DNA of 36,764 bases from Anaerolineae bacterium (lineage in GTDB: Bacteria > Chloroflexota > Anaerolineae > J102). This document shows positions 26,344 to 34,915 of this stretch, piece by piece (the stretch's first letter is position 1; the number at the start of each line of letters is the position of its first letter). Location of the stretch: positions 1-36,764 of the forward strand of contig JALWZT010000311.1 of assembly GCA_027002405.1 (NCBI GenBank), written 5' to 3'. The notes below the pieces were generated by a model. That model was not told where the DNA came from. It saw only the letters and a list, made by a program, of their open reading frames with translations, and did no database searches. The translations under genes were made by a program, and so were the position numbers.

Positions 26344-27879
26344 TCATTGGGCGAACATGGCCATTTCTGTCGGCCCGAGGAAGAGCACGGACAAAGGCTC
26401 ATCGAAGGCCTGGATCACGGCCCGCTCCAGGGGAATTTGCATTCGTTTACGCCAGATATCGGCGCTGGCGTCGTCGGGCATGAGCACGGTGAGCCGGTGG
26501 TCCTTCAGGCCCAGCACTCTGGCCCGCTCCAGCGCCCGCAGCGCGGGATTACCGAACAGTCGTATCCGCAACTCCTCGCGCAGCTTGTTCCAGACTGCGT
26601 GCGCCTCGGTGTGCTCGAACGCGGGCTGCGGCGCTTGTGGGACGGGCTGAATGACCGGGGCCGGGTCCAGAATTTCGTCCACGGGCTCATCGCCGTGGAT
26701 GATCAGCGTCGGGACATACTCATACGCCTTCTCGGCCTCTTCCTGCCGGCGCTGCTGGTTCCAGTCGCGGGAGGCGGGCAGGTCTTCCAGCACCTGGCTG
26801 AGATGGGGGCGTCCGGCATTGAGCTTGTTGCTGCCAATGGGATGCCCTTCCCGCCAGTAACGCTCAAAATCGCGCACGTCCTCGGGCGTGAAGCCGTAAT
26901 CCAGCAGCTTCTGCGCCGCGATCTGGAACTGCTCCCGTTTCTGCGGGCGCAGAAAGGCCAGATTCTTGCCGGTGACCTGGGCCAGGGCGTCGAGCATGGC
27001 GGTCAGCGCATCATCTTCCTCCGAAGTTGGAGTATCAAGTTCTGGTTCTTTTGCTTCCGGCTCGGGCTCCTGTTTCGGTGGAGCCTGTTTTTCCAGAGCA
27101 AGAAAACCAAAATGAGAATCCTTTTTTGTGATGTGAGGAGGAGAAGAGTTCGGGACAGTGACCCGCGTCGCGCGCGACGCTAGGTTCTCCTTCTCCTTCA
27201 TCTGTGTTTCCTTCTTTTGTGTTTCCTTATGTGTGTTTCCTTCGGGTGAACTGATTACACCACCCTGGTGTACTGAGTTCACCACCCCTGGTGTACTGAG
27301 TTCACCACCCTGGTCACCTGATTGCACTGGTAACCTCATTTCACCAGTGAAATCGGGCTCGGAGGGGTGTATTTCTTGCACTGGTGTCATGGTTACACCA
27401 GTCCGCGCCTCTGGTGACTGGTGCAACTGCTGCACTGGTGTACTCATTTCACCAGTCGAGGCGGCCAGGGGCAGGGTGATGGGCTCAGGCTCGGCCTCGG
27501 CGCCCTGTTCATCGGGTGGGGGCGATACGGCCAGGGCTGCAGGCTGGGGCGCCCGGTCGCGGATGTTGACGAGCTGATAGATATTGCTGCTGCGCCGACG
27601 GCCATTGCGGTGCTGGACCACCAACAGGCCCAGGTCTTGCAGCTTTTTGATGTAGATGATGGCGGTCTTGCGGCTGATGGCCAGGTCGTTGGCGATGGTG
27701 CTGTAGGAGGGGAAGGAAACGCCATTGGGATCGGCGCGGCGGGCCAGGTAGGCGTAGACGGCGATGCCTGTGGTTCCGAGGACGCGACCATAGCGGTCGA
27801 TGATGTCGTCATCCATCCAGAACCAGCCGGGACGGCGGGCGTCGGTGAGGATGTCGGTAGAGGGTTGTTGGGAGGTCAT
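26344..27879 (-). CDS. Winged-helix replication-initiator-like protein with DnaA-N-like C-terminal segment
   Basis: N-term GTTGIAVYAYLARRADPNGVSFPSYSTIANDLAISRKTAIIYIKKLQDLGLL (HTH_36-like); C-term AHAVWNKLREELRIRLF...LTVLMPDDASADIWRKRM. Confidence 0.75.
   Translation of the reverse strand: MTSQQPSTDILTDARRPGWFWMDDDIIDRYGRVLGTTGIAVYAYLARRADPNGVSFPSYSTIANDLAISRKTAIIYIKKLQDLGLLVVQHRNGRRRSSNIYQLVNIRDRAPQPAALAVSPPPDEQGAEAEPEPITLPLAASTGEMSTPVQQLHQSPEARTGVTMTPVQEIHPSEPDFTGEMRLPVQSGDQGGELSTPGVVNSVHQGGVISSPEGNTHKETQKKETQMKEKENLASRATRVTVPNSSPPHITKKDSHFGFLALEKQAPPKQEPEPEAKEPELDTPTSEEDDALTAMLDALAQVTGKNLAFLRPQKREQFQIAAQKLLDYGFTPEDVRDFERYWREGHPIGSNKLNAGRPHLSQVLEDLPASRDWNQQRRQEEAEKAYEYVPTLIIHGDEPVDEILDPAPVIQPVPQAPQPAFEHTEAHAVWNKLREELRIRLFGNPALRALERARVLGLKDHRLTVLMPDDASADIWRKRMQIPLERAVIQAFDEPLSVLFLGPTEMAMFAQ
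27203..27457. repeat. Iteron-like repeat cluster plus adjacent pyrimidine-rich repeats inside the initiator gene
   Basis: TTxACCACCC(C)TGGTGTACTGAG at 27255-27277, 27278-27300, 27301-27322 (degenerate); ACTGGTGT/ACACCAGT inverted pairs to 27457; TGTGTTTCCTT at 27203, 27218, 27232. Confidence 0.75.
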
Positions 27880-28028
27880 GATGCATCTCCTGTTGGGAAT
27901 GGCGAAAATGGGTGAATTTGACAGAGGTCAGGAGATGCGCTACCATATATTTGCTCTGGATCATGGGGTGACGCTGCACCGCAATCCAAAGCGGGAAAGG
28001 GCAAACTTTTTATGGTAGCGCACTCCAC

Positions 28029-28058
28029 GAAGACCGCTGGTGACAGGCAGCGGTCTTC
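28029..28058 (+). terminator. Perfect 10-bp stem hairpin followed by T-run
   Basis: GAAGACCGCT-GGTGACAGGC-AGCGGTCTTC then ACTTTTTATG. Confidence 0.6.
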
Positions 28059-28063
28059 ACTTT

Positions 28064-28441
28064 TTATGGGGCGGCATCGAGAAAGAAGCGACGAAGCTGG
28101 GGAGTGGGAGCGCCGAAGTTGAGCAGCAGCCCGATGGGCCAGTCTTCCCTGTCCATGAGGCGCTGAAACCGTTGCTCCTCCTGGCGGGTGATCCAGCGCT
28201 GCATGAGGATGCGGACGGGAATGCGCTCCGCCACCAGCAGGTGGATGAGGGGATGGTCCGCCAGGCGGACAGCCTGCACGCCTCGCTCGGGCAACATGTC
28301 CACGAAGGCGATGGCGAAATGCTCGGGGCGGCTGCTGAGTCGTTTGTGGCGGGTGAAGAAAAGATGGAAGTAGAGGGCCAGGGTTTTGTTGGCGGCCACG
28401 TGTAAGGCCTTATCTGTTTGGGGGGAAGTCGTGACAGTCAT
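28064..28441 (-). CDS. Hypothetical protein, possible GxxExxY-like C-terminus
   Basis: Intact ORF ending WPIGLLLNFGAPTPQLRRFF, reminiscent of GxxExxY proteins (IGLLINFG). Confidence 0.55.
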   Translation of the reverse strand: MTVTTSPQTDKALHVAANKTLALYFHLFFTRHKRLSSRPEHFAIAFVDMLPERGVQAVRLADHPLIHLLVAERIPVRILMQRWITRQEEQRFQRLMDREDWPIGLLLNFGAPTPQLRRFFLDAAP

Positions 28442-28449
28442 GAGATTCC

Positions 28450-28770
28450 TCAGAGCATGAGCTGATCGCCGAGCTGATCCAGCAGGGCGTCGGTTTCGTC
28501 TGTGTCATCAGGGGTTGAAGCCGGGGTGATGGTGACGCCGCTGGCCAGGGCCTGCTGTATGGCGCTTTCTACGACAGCCCGGATATCGGCCAACAGCATC
28601 TCAGCATCGAAGATAGGCTCGGGCTGCTGGCCCAACCCCCGGCGCAGGGCCTCCTTGATGGCCCGGCCCTTCTGCCCGAAGGACAGATCATCGAGGCTGG
28701 CCAGCCAGCGGATGAGGTCCGCATCCCGGTCGGGATGCAGGCGCAGAGTGAGTTTCCTGTGCTTTGTCAT
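28450..28770 (-). CDS. Small partner of the actin-like protein (StbB/ParR-like, putative RHH-type)
   Basis: MTKHRKLTLRLHPDRDADLIRWLASLDDLSFGQKGRAIKEALRRGL; position directly downstream of the ParM-like gene. Confidence 0.6.
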   Translation of the reverse strand: MTKHRKLTLRLHPDRDADLIRWLASLDDLSFGQKGRAIKEALRRGLGQQPEPIFDAEMLLADIRAVVESAIQQALASGVTITPASTPDDTDETDALLDQLGDQLML

Positions 28771-28804
28771 GAGAATTCGCGTGTGAAAGTGCTGGCATCT
28801 GGCG

Positions 28805-29869
28805 TCATGTGCTGGCGAGTGCTGGCGCTTTGAAGACCCGGCGGGCGTAGCGGGCCAGACCCGCGGCGTTGGCAGTGAGGGGATCGGGCAGGATGACGCC
28901 GTGGGGATAGGCGCGGAGCAAGGCTTTTCGAAGCGCCTGGCTGCCGCCGCCGGTGAAGAGCAGGTGGGCGAACTGGCGCCCGTCGCCCCAATGGCGTTCG
29001 AGGTAGGCCAGGGCCGAAGCCGCGGTGGCGTCCAGGGCTTGGGCCGCCAACGATCGGACGGAAACGGCCTGACCAGCGACATAAACGGTCGGCGATTTCG
29101 TCCGCAGCAAGGCGTCGACCTGGGGCAGGGCCAGCGTCACGCCATGCGCCCGCCGCACCAGGTCGGCCAGGGCCTCTGCGGCCCGGCGCATGCCCAGGGT
29201 CTCGCCGCCGGTGTAACGAGCGACCACCTGGCCGCCCTCCACCGCGAAGAGGTCCAGGGTGTTGAAGCCGATGTCGCACACGCCCACGGGCGCTTTCAGA
29301 TCATCAGGAGAGCGTCGCCAGCGGCCCGCGTCATCCAGACCCCAGGCGAAGAACGCGCCCACGGGTTGGGCCAACGCCCGCACCTGATGCACGGTCACCC
29401 GGCAATGAGCATCATCCATAACGAATTCATGCTCGCCCACCAGCCACCTGCGCAGGCCCTTGAGCGTAGCTGTGGCCAGCTCGCGGTCGGCCATGACCTC
29501 CACAGGCAGGCCGAGGATGAGACTGGCGTCGTGCTCACCCGGGCCGAGCTGTTGGGCTAACACGCCGTAGGTCAACGCCCGCAGTTCGGGACCCTCGGCC
29601 AGGCGCTGGAAATCAAGTCGCTGTAATGGGCGGGCGTAGCGGGCCACGTGAGGGCCGACCAGGTAGCGGGCGCCGTTCCATGAGACCGCGTGGGGTGTGT
29701 GCCCGTTGCGGCGCTTGCCCAAGCCGCCCAGGGAGAGCAGGCCGATGTCGGTGTCGCCGATGCCCACCACCGCGGGCAGGTAGGCGGTTTGCAGGCCCGA
29801 TCCGGTGACTTCCGCCAGCTTGAAGCCGCCGAAGCCGGGATCGAGGCCAAGAATGCGATGATGTGTCAT
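28805..29869 (-). CDS. ParM/StbA-family actin-like plasmid segregation ATPase
   Basis: ILGLDPGFGGFKLAEV (phosphate 1), VGVCDIGFNTLDLFAV (phosphate 2), LLFTGGGSQALRKALLRAYP (adenosine motif). Confidence 0.85.
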   Translation of the reverse strand: MTHHRILGLDPGFGGFKLAEVTGSGLQTAYLPAVVGIGDTDIGLLSLGGLGKRRNGHTPHAVSWNGARYLVGPHVARYARPLQRLDFQRLAEGPELRALTYGVLAQQLGPGEHDASLILGLPVEVMADRELATATLKGLRRWLVGEHEFVMDDAHCRVTVHQVRALAQPVGAFFAWGLDDAGRWRRSPDDLKAPVGVCDIGFNTLDLFAVEGGQVVARYTGGETLGMRRAAEALADLVRRAHGVTLALPQVDALLRTKSPTVYVAGQAVSVRSLAAQALDATAASALAYLERHWGDGRQFAHLLFTGGGSQALRKALLRAYPHGVILPDPLTANAAGLARYARRVFKAPALAST

Positions 29870-29903
29870 AAGGATCTCCTGTGAGTGCTAGCGAAAAATG
29901 AAG

Positions 29904-29932
29904 TTGTACGACATTGAAAGCGGTGCTATAAT
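29904..29932 (+). promoter_or_regulatory. Putative sigma70-type promoter, TTGTAC-N17-TATAAT, for the PIN toxin gene
   Basis: -10 perfect; ATG at 29942 lies at the expected transcription start. Confidence 0.6.
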
Positions 29933-29941
29933 AGTGTCATC

Positions 29942-30385
29942 ATGGATTGGCAATCGTTGAAGATCGTCGTCGATACCAATGTGCTCTTCGAAGGCCTGAC
30001 CAAAAAGGGCCTGGCCAGCAGTCTCATCATCGAAGCCTGGCTCGCCGGAGCGTTGCAGGTCGCCGTGTGCGAGGCGTTGGCTCTGGAGTATGTCGACGTC
30101 CTCAGCCGAAAACTGTCGCCACAACGCTGGCGCACCATCGAGCCGGTGCTCAGGGCCTTGCTGGAGCGGGCGCAGTTCGTGCCCATCTACTATTCCTGGC
30201 GACCAAGCTCGCCCGATCCGGCCGACGAGCACGTGGTTGACTGCGTCCAGAACGCCAGCGCCTTGCTGATTACCTGGAATACGGCGGATTTCCGACAGGC
30301 GCGCCAATCCCTGCAATTGCGAATCCTGACGCCGCCAGAATTCATCGCCTGGTGGAGCGCCATGCAAACTCTGATCGAGGAATAA
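29942..30385 (+). CDS. PIN-domain toxin
   Basis: KIVVDTNVLFEGL, LEYVDVLSRK, DPADEHVVDCVQNASALLITWNTADF. Confidence 0.85.
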   Translation: MDWQSLKIVVDTNVLFEGLTKKGLASSLIIEAWLAGALQVAVCEALALEYVDVLSRKLSPQRWRTIEPVLRALLERAQFVPIYYSWRPSSPDPADEHVVDCVQNASALLITWNTADFRQARQSLQLRILTPPEFIAWWSAMQTLIEE

Positions 30386-30389
30386 CGAC

Positions 30390-30761
30390 ATGAGCAGACT
30401 GACCTTACGACTACCTGACTCGTTGCATCGGCAATTGAAGGCCGCCGCCAGAAAGGAAAATGTCTCGCTGAACCAGTTCATCGTGTATGCGCTGACGCGG
30501 CAGATGTCATCCTATGAGATCGAAGAGACGCCTGCGGAAGAGGTCCGGCGACAGGAAGAAAACTTCTTCTGGCTCTTGGAGCAACTTCGGGAAGGGACTC
30601 CGGAGGAAATCCGGCGCGCCCTGGACGCCCGAGAGCCTGCTGAGCCGGAGGAAGTCATGGCCTGGCCTCAGGTGCAGCAGCTTCGGCAGCGCGTCCGCTC
30701 GAAGTTGACGGAGGAAACGCTGTCCGAATCGAGCCCGGAGCCTGAGGCTGTGCGCGGCTAG
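30390..30761 (+). CDS. RHH/HicB-type antitoxin
   Basis: MSRLTLRLPDSLHRQLKAAARKENVSLNQFIVYALTRQM RHH fold; 4 nt after toxin. Confidence 0.8.
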   Translation: MSRLTLRLPDSLHRQLKAAARKENVSLNQFIVYALTRQMSSYEIEETPAEEVRRQEENFFWLLEQLREGTPEEIRRALDAREPAEPEEVMAWPQVQQLRQRVRSKLTEETLSESSPEPEAVRG

Positions 30762-30783
30762 GAGAGACTCCTGTCGAAGAAAT

Positions 30784-31002
30784 TTACTTGCCGTTGGATG
30801 GCGTCGGTTCGGTGTCATGGCTCTGCAGGAAGCGGAGGAAGTCATCCGGGCGGATGCGGGTGACGTTGCCGATCTTGTAGGCGCCGAGCTGGCCTCGCTG
30901 CACCCATCGCATGACCGTGCGCCGGGAGACGTTCATCCATTGGGCGATATCCTCCGGTTTCAGGAGTTGATCCGCCTCGAACTGCGGGTATTTCGTGTGT
31001 GA
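30784..31002 (-). CDS. Excisionase/MerR-like HTH DNA-binding protein
   Basis: LLKPEDIAQWMNVSRRTVMRWVQRGQLGAYKIGNVTRIRPDDFLRFL; AAGGAGG upstream. Confidence 0.85.
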   Translation of the reverse strand, partial: SHTKYPQFEADQLLKPEDIAQWMNVSRRTVMRWVQRGQLGAYKIGNVTRIRPDDFLRFLQSHDTEPTPSNGK

Positions 31003-31048
31003 CATGGTCAAACCTCCTTGGAAGTGACGAAAAAAGGGCAACAAAAAA

Positions 31049-31079
31049 GGGCATGCAATTCATAGAGAATTACATGCCC
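31049..31079 (-). terminator. Hairpin terminator between serine recombinase and HTH gene
   Basis: Minus strand GGGCATGTAATTC-TCTAT-GAATTGCATGCCC followed by TTTTTTGTTG. Confidence 0.7.
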
Positions 31080-31121
31080 AAAATAAGGGATTTGGGTTTT
31101 GAATTTATAGGTTTGGGTTAC

Positions 31122-32675
31122 TCATGGCGGTAGGCGAGCCCCGTCGCTCCCGTAGCAGCAATACTCAAAGAGGGCGTAGAAGCTTTTTACAGGCTGAACG
31201 CCCTCGATTTTTTTGCCCTTGACATGCACTGTTGCAAAGAAACGCTGCAACAGTTTTTTCTTTTGTAAATCGTCAGCGTTGTCCCACAAGTCGGGGAAGT
31301 CCAGGACAAGCTGAACCATCTCCAACATATCACGCTTTTTGCCCGCTGTCAACAGCGCCATCTCCCGACGATAGTCGGTTTCTTCGCGGTCGAACTGATC
31401 GCGGTCGATCTTGCCGGAGACATACAGCTCCACCAGGCGGTCGTAGCGGGCCTTGAGGGCCGCGGCCCGCTCTTCGGTGGCCAGCAGGTCCTCGTCGGGG
31501 AAGGCATGGGCCAGCACATCCTCCCGCCAGCCCTCGCCCTGGGGCATGGAGAGGATCAGATTCGCCACCTGCGCCTCGATATCATCGGCGGGGACCATGG
31601 GCTGAGTGCAGGCGGTCTTCTTCTGCAGGCGGTTGACGCAGGCGTAGTAGCGGGCGCCGTTGCTGCCGGCCTGGCCCCGCATGCGGCCCCCGCATTCGTC
31701 GCAGCGCAGGATGCCGGTGAGGGGGAAGACGCGGGTGGGCTTGCTACCGTTCTTGCGGCGGCGGGGATTGTTCCCCCGCAGCTTGCGCATCGCTTGCACC
31801 TTCTCGAAGAGCGCCAGGTCGATGATGGGCGGATGGTTGCCCGGCATCTCCTCCCCCTTGTAGGTGACGACGCCGGTATAGAACTTGCGCTGCAAAATGC
31901 TGCGCACCGTGTCCTTGCCGTAGGGACCAGGAGGATACTTGCTGCCATGCCCGCGGCCGCGGGTGCGGAAGGTCACCGTGCCGCCGTCGGGCAGCTCATA
32001 CTCGTAATGGTTCAGCGCGTCCGCGATGTCCGCATCGGAATACTCGCCCGTGGCGTACCATTCGAACATCTTGGCGATGGCCACGCTGTCGATGGGATGC
32101 AGCACCAGGTTCTGGCCGTCGCCCACATTCTCCCGGCCCACGTAGGGGCAGTAGCCGGGGCCGTTGGGGTCGGTGCAATTGGCGCAGAGCCCCTGGCAGT
32201 AGCCGGTGGGGACGGAGCCGTTCCACAAGCCCTTGCGCACCCGCTGGCGCTTGCCCTTCTGGGTCTCCTCCTTGAGGATGTCCAGGAAGATCTCGGCGAT
32301 GGTGGCCAGGATGACCAGGGCCAGCTTGCCCCAGGCCGAAGTGAAGTCGATGTTCTCCCGCACCGAGAGGAAGGCCACGCCCGCGTCATTGAGCTGGCGC
32401 AGGGCGTTGAGGAAACCGGCCAGATCGCGGAAGAAGCGGTCCACCTTGTGCACGATGACCACGTCGAAAAGGCCCGCGTCCGCATCGCGTAGCAGGCGGG
32501 AGAGGCCGGGACGGTTGGAGAGGCTGCCGGAGAGGCCCTCGTCCCGATAGACCTGGACCAGGGGCCAGCCCCGGGCCTCGGCGTAGGTGCGGATATCCTG
32601 GAGCTGGGCCTCCAGGGAATGGCCCTCCTCGGCCTGACCGGTGGTGGACACGCGGATATAGGCGGCGGCGCGCAT
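31122..32675 (-). CDS. Large serine recombinase 1
   Basis: AAYIRVSTTGQAEEGHSLEAQ catalytic motif; zinc ribbon LRCDECGGRMRG...CVNR...CTQP. Confidence 0.9.
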   Translation of the reverse strand: MRAAAYIRVSTTGQAEEGHSLEAQLQDIRTYAEARGWPLVQVYRDEGLSGSLSNRPGLSRLLRDADAGLFDVVIVHKVDRFFRDLAGFLNALRQLNDAGVAFLSVRENIDFTSAWGKLALVILATIAEIFLDILKEETQKGKRQRVRKGLWNGSVPTGYCQGLCANCTDPNGPGYCPYVGRENVGDGQNLVLHPIDSVAIAKMFEWYATGEYSDADIADALNHYEYELPDGGTVTFRTRGRGHGSKYPPGPYGKDTVRSILQRKFYTGVVTYKGEEMPGNHPPIIDLALFEKVQAMRKLRGNNPRRRKNGSKPTRVFPLTGILRCDECGGRMRGQAGSNGARYYACVNRLQKKTACTQPMVPADDIEAQVANLILSMPQGEGWREDVLAHAFPDEDLLATEERAAALKARYDRLVELYVSGKIDRDQFDREETDYRREMALLTAGKKRDMLEMVQLVLDFPDLWDNADDLQKKKLLQRFFATVHVKGKKIEGVQPVKSFYALFEYCCYGSDGARLPP

Positions 32676-32730
32676 GATGGGACTCCTGTGGGTGAAAAAG
32701 AAAGGAAAGTGGGGACAACGTCTGACTTCT

Positions 32731-32759
32731 ATTATATTATAAAAGTGCGGAGAATTCAA
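32731..32759 (-). promoter_or_regulatory. Putative promoter TTGAAT-N17-TATAAT for recombinase 1
   Basis: Reverse complement of ATTATA (32731-32736) and ATTCAA (32754-32759). Confidence 0.45.
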
Positions 32760-32876
32760 GGGTTTTGTTTGTAAATCTTTCGTAAAAGTTATGTCTTACT
32801 TGTCACAAAATAACCTATCTATCCAGAATATCCTAATAGTCTTCGTTGTCGAGAAGTATCGGATTTGTCCAACCTG

Positions 32877-34514
32877 TCACGGTTGTCCACGTCTGTCCGA
32901 GTTGTCCTGCTTGAGGAAAGGCCGCAGCTCGAATTGGGTCAGGGCCTGGCCCTTGACCGTGATGCTGCGGAAGATGACGCCGGCCAGGGCTTTGCGCTCA
33001 TGGGGCTGGGCCGCCTGCCACAACGACGCCAGGTCATTGAGCCAGGCCTCGGCCTGGGGCGCGTCCACCTGCTGCTCCGGCGTCAGCGCGGTGATGTCCG
33101 CGCGCAGGGCCGCGATGCGCTGCTGGAACGCGTCCCAGGGGATGACGCCCACCTCGAAGAGCTGGGTGGTGCGCTTGATGTGGGCGATGAGCTTGTTGCG
33201 CTGATGATCGATGACCTCCACATCGTCATCCAGATAGCAGTGGGCCAGGACGTCGGGCCGCAGGTCCGAGGGCAGGGCGAAGCCCTGAAGGAAAGCCAGC
33301 ACGCCCGCCTCGGCCTCCTCGGCCCGCACCATGGGCTGGGTGCAGAACCCGCCATCGGGCAGCCGATGCTTGTCCGCCCGGTTGGAACAGAGATAGTAGC
33401 GGACGCCGCCGTTGGCCGTGGCGCCCCGCATGGCTCCGCCGCACTGGCCACAGCGCAACACCCCGCTCAGGGGATATTCCCGGCGCTGGGCCTGGCCCTG
33501 ACGGCGGCTGTTGTTGCCCACGCTACGGCGGATATCCTGTACCTGGTCGAAGAGCTGGCGGGAGATGATGGCGGGATGCGCGCCCAGGTTCTCCTCGATG
33601 ATGGGCTTGCGGCTGGCCGCGCCCTTGGGCGGCTCGTGCGCGTAGGTCACGTATCCGGCGTAGAAGGGCCGCTGCAGCAGGAAGCGGATGAAATCCTTGT
33701 AGGGCGGGCGATAGCCGTAGGGATTCGGGCCTTCTTTCGACGCCTGTTTCTCCTCGCCCTTGCGCAGGCGCTTGCGGGGCACGCGGAAGCGGCGCACATC
33801 GCCATCGGGCAAACGGAAGACGTGATCGGCCAGGGTCTGGGCCACGTCGTTATCGGAGTAGTCGCCCGTGGCGTAGAGCTCGAAGGCCAGACGCACCCCC
33901 TCCGATTCAATGGGATGCAGGATCAGGTTCTTGCCGTCGCCCAGATCGGGCCCGCCGAAGCGAGGGCAGTACCCTTGACCGTTGGGGTGGGTGCATTGGG
34001 AGCAGAGGCCGTTGCAGTAGCCGAAGGGGATGGAGCCGTTCCACAGCCCCAGCTTGAAGCGGCGATACTTGCCCTCGCGGGTGTTGTGGGCCAGTTGTAC
34101 GGTATAGAGTTCGGCCAGCATGCCCAAGATGACCATGATCAGCTCATTGCCCCAACTATCCTTGCGCCGGGTGTCGATGCCGTCATCGATGGAGAGGAAA
34201 TCCACCTCGTAGGACTTCAGCTCCCGGATGGCGCTGATCAGGGCCTCCAGGTTGCGGAAGAAGCGGGAGACGTCGGTGACGATGAGCAGGTTGAACTTGC
34301 CCGCCCGCGCGTCCCGCATGATGCGCTCCACCACCTTGCGCTGCGCCTTGCGGCCCGACACGCCCGGCTCCTCGTAGATGTGGACGATGCGGATGCCGTT
34401 GCGGGCCGCGTAATCCTTGATGCGCTCCGGCTGGGTGATCATGCTGAGGCCGGTCTCCACCTGCATGATGGTGGAGGTGCGGGCGAGACCGGCTGCGATC
34501 CATTGCTGCGTCAT
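32877..34514 (-). CDS. Large serine recombinase 2
   Basis: LARTSTIMQVETGLSMITQ motif, VSRFFRNLEALISAI, zinc ribbon LRCGQCGGAMRG. Confidence 0.9.
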   Translation of the reverse strand: MTQQWIAAGLARTSTIMQVETGLSMITQPERIKDYAARNGIRIVHIYEEPGVSGRKAQRKVVERIMRDARAGKFNLLIVTDVSRFFRNLEALISAIRELKSYEVDFLSIDDGIDTRRKDSWGNELIMVILGMLAELYTVQLAHNTREGKYRRFKLGLWNGSIPFGYCNGLCSQCTHPNGQGYCPRFGGPDLGDGKNLILHPIESEGVRLAFELYATGDYSDNDVAQTLADHVFRLPDGDVRRFRVPRKRLRKGEEKQASKEGPNPYGYRPPYKDFIRFLLQRPFYAGYVTYAHEPPKGAASRKPIIEENLGAHPAIISRQLFDQVQDIRRSVGNNSRRQGQAQRREYPLSGVLRCGQCGGAMRGATANGGVRYYLCSNRADKHRLPDGGFCTQPMVRAEEAEAGVLAFLQGFALPSDLRPDVLAHCYLDDDVEVIDHQRNKLIAHIKRTTQLFEVGVIPWDAFQQRIAALRADITALTPEQQVDAPQAEAWLNDLASLWQAAQPHERKALAGVIFRSITVKGQALTQFELRPFLKQDNSDRRGQP

Positions 34515-34517
34515 GGC

Positions 34518-34673
34518 TTATTTCCCCCGTCGTTTCCTGTCGGGCAGCGCGGGCAGGTCCCGGGCGAAGGAGGTCTTGCGTTGGGGCGTCTCCAGGCCCA
34601 GCATCCGGCGGAGGATGGCGGCCAGGGTTTTGATGAAGGTCTGGCGGGCTTCGTCATCGGAAAGGCGGCGCAT
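34518..34673 (-). CDS. Small hypothetical protein upstream of recombinase 2
   Basis: MRRLSDDEARQTFIKTLAAILRRMLGLETPQRKTSFARDLPALPDRKRRGK; AGGAG upstream. Confidence 0.5.
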   Translation of the reverse strand: MRRLSDDEARQTFIKTLAAILRRMLGLETPQRKTSFARDLPALPDRKRRGK

Positions 34674-34796
34674 GATGGAACTCCTGATCATGGGGTGACA
34701 GATGGGACAGGGCAAAAAGAAAAGGACGCACTCCGACAAGGGAGAACGTCCTTCGCAGGGGATGACAGGAGGGGCGTCCGGTCATCCAGTGGCTCC

Positions 34797-34826
34797 ATTA
34801 TACACTAGAACGCATGTTTTTGTCAA
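34797..34826 (-). promoter_or_regulatory. Consensus promoter TTGACA-N18-TATAAT
   Basis: Reverse complement of ATTATA (34797-34802) and TGTCAA (34821-34826). Confidence 0.75.
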
Positions 34827-34915
34827 GGGTTTTTCTTGCGAATTTAGAACATTTATCCTAGAATTGTCGAAGCAACGATGACGCCCTTCCCCACTCCCTT
34901 TACACCAATCCTGTC

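Noticed and set aside
27240-27457. CRISPR array interpretation of the repeat cluster
   Set aside because: Repeats are tandem with no unique spacers and lie in a coding frame; iteron-like is the better reading.
31506-32492. 328-aa plus-strand ORF opposite recombinase 1
   Set aside because: Antisense shadow of a confident CDS.
32865-34808. 647-aa plus-strand ORF opposite recombinase 2
   Set aside because: Low-information Ala/Val/Gly/His-rich translation antisense to a clear serine recombinase.
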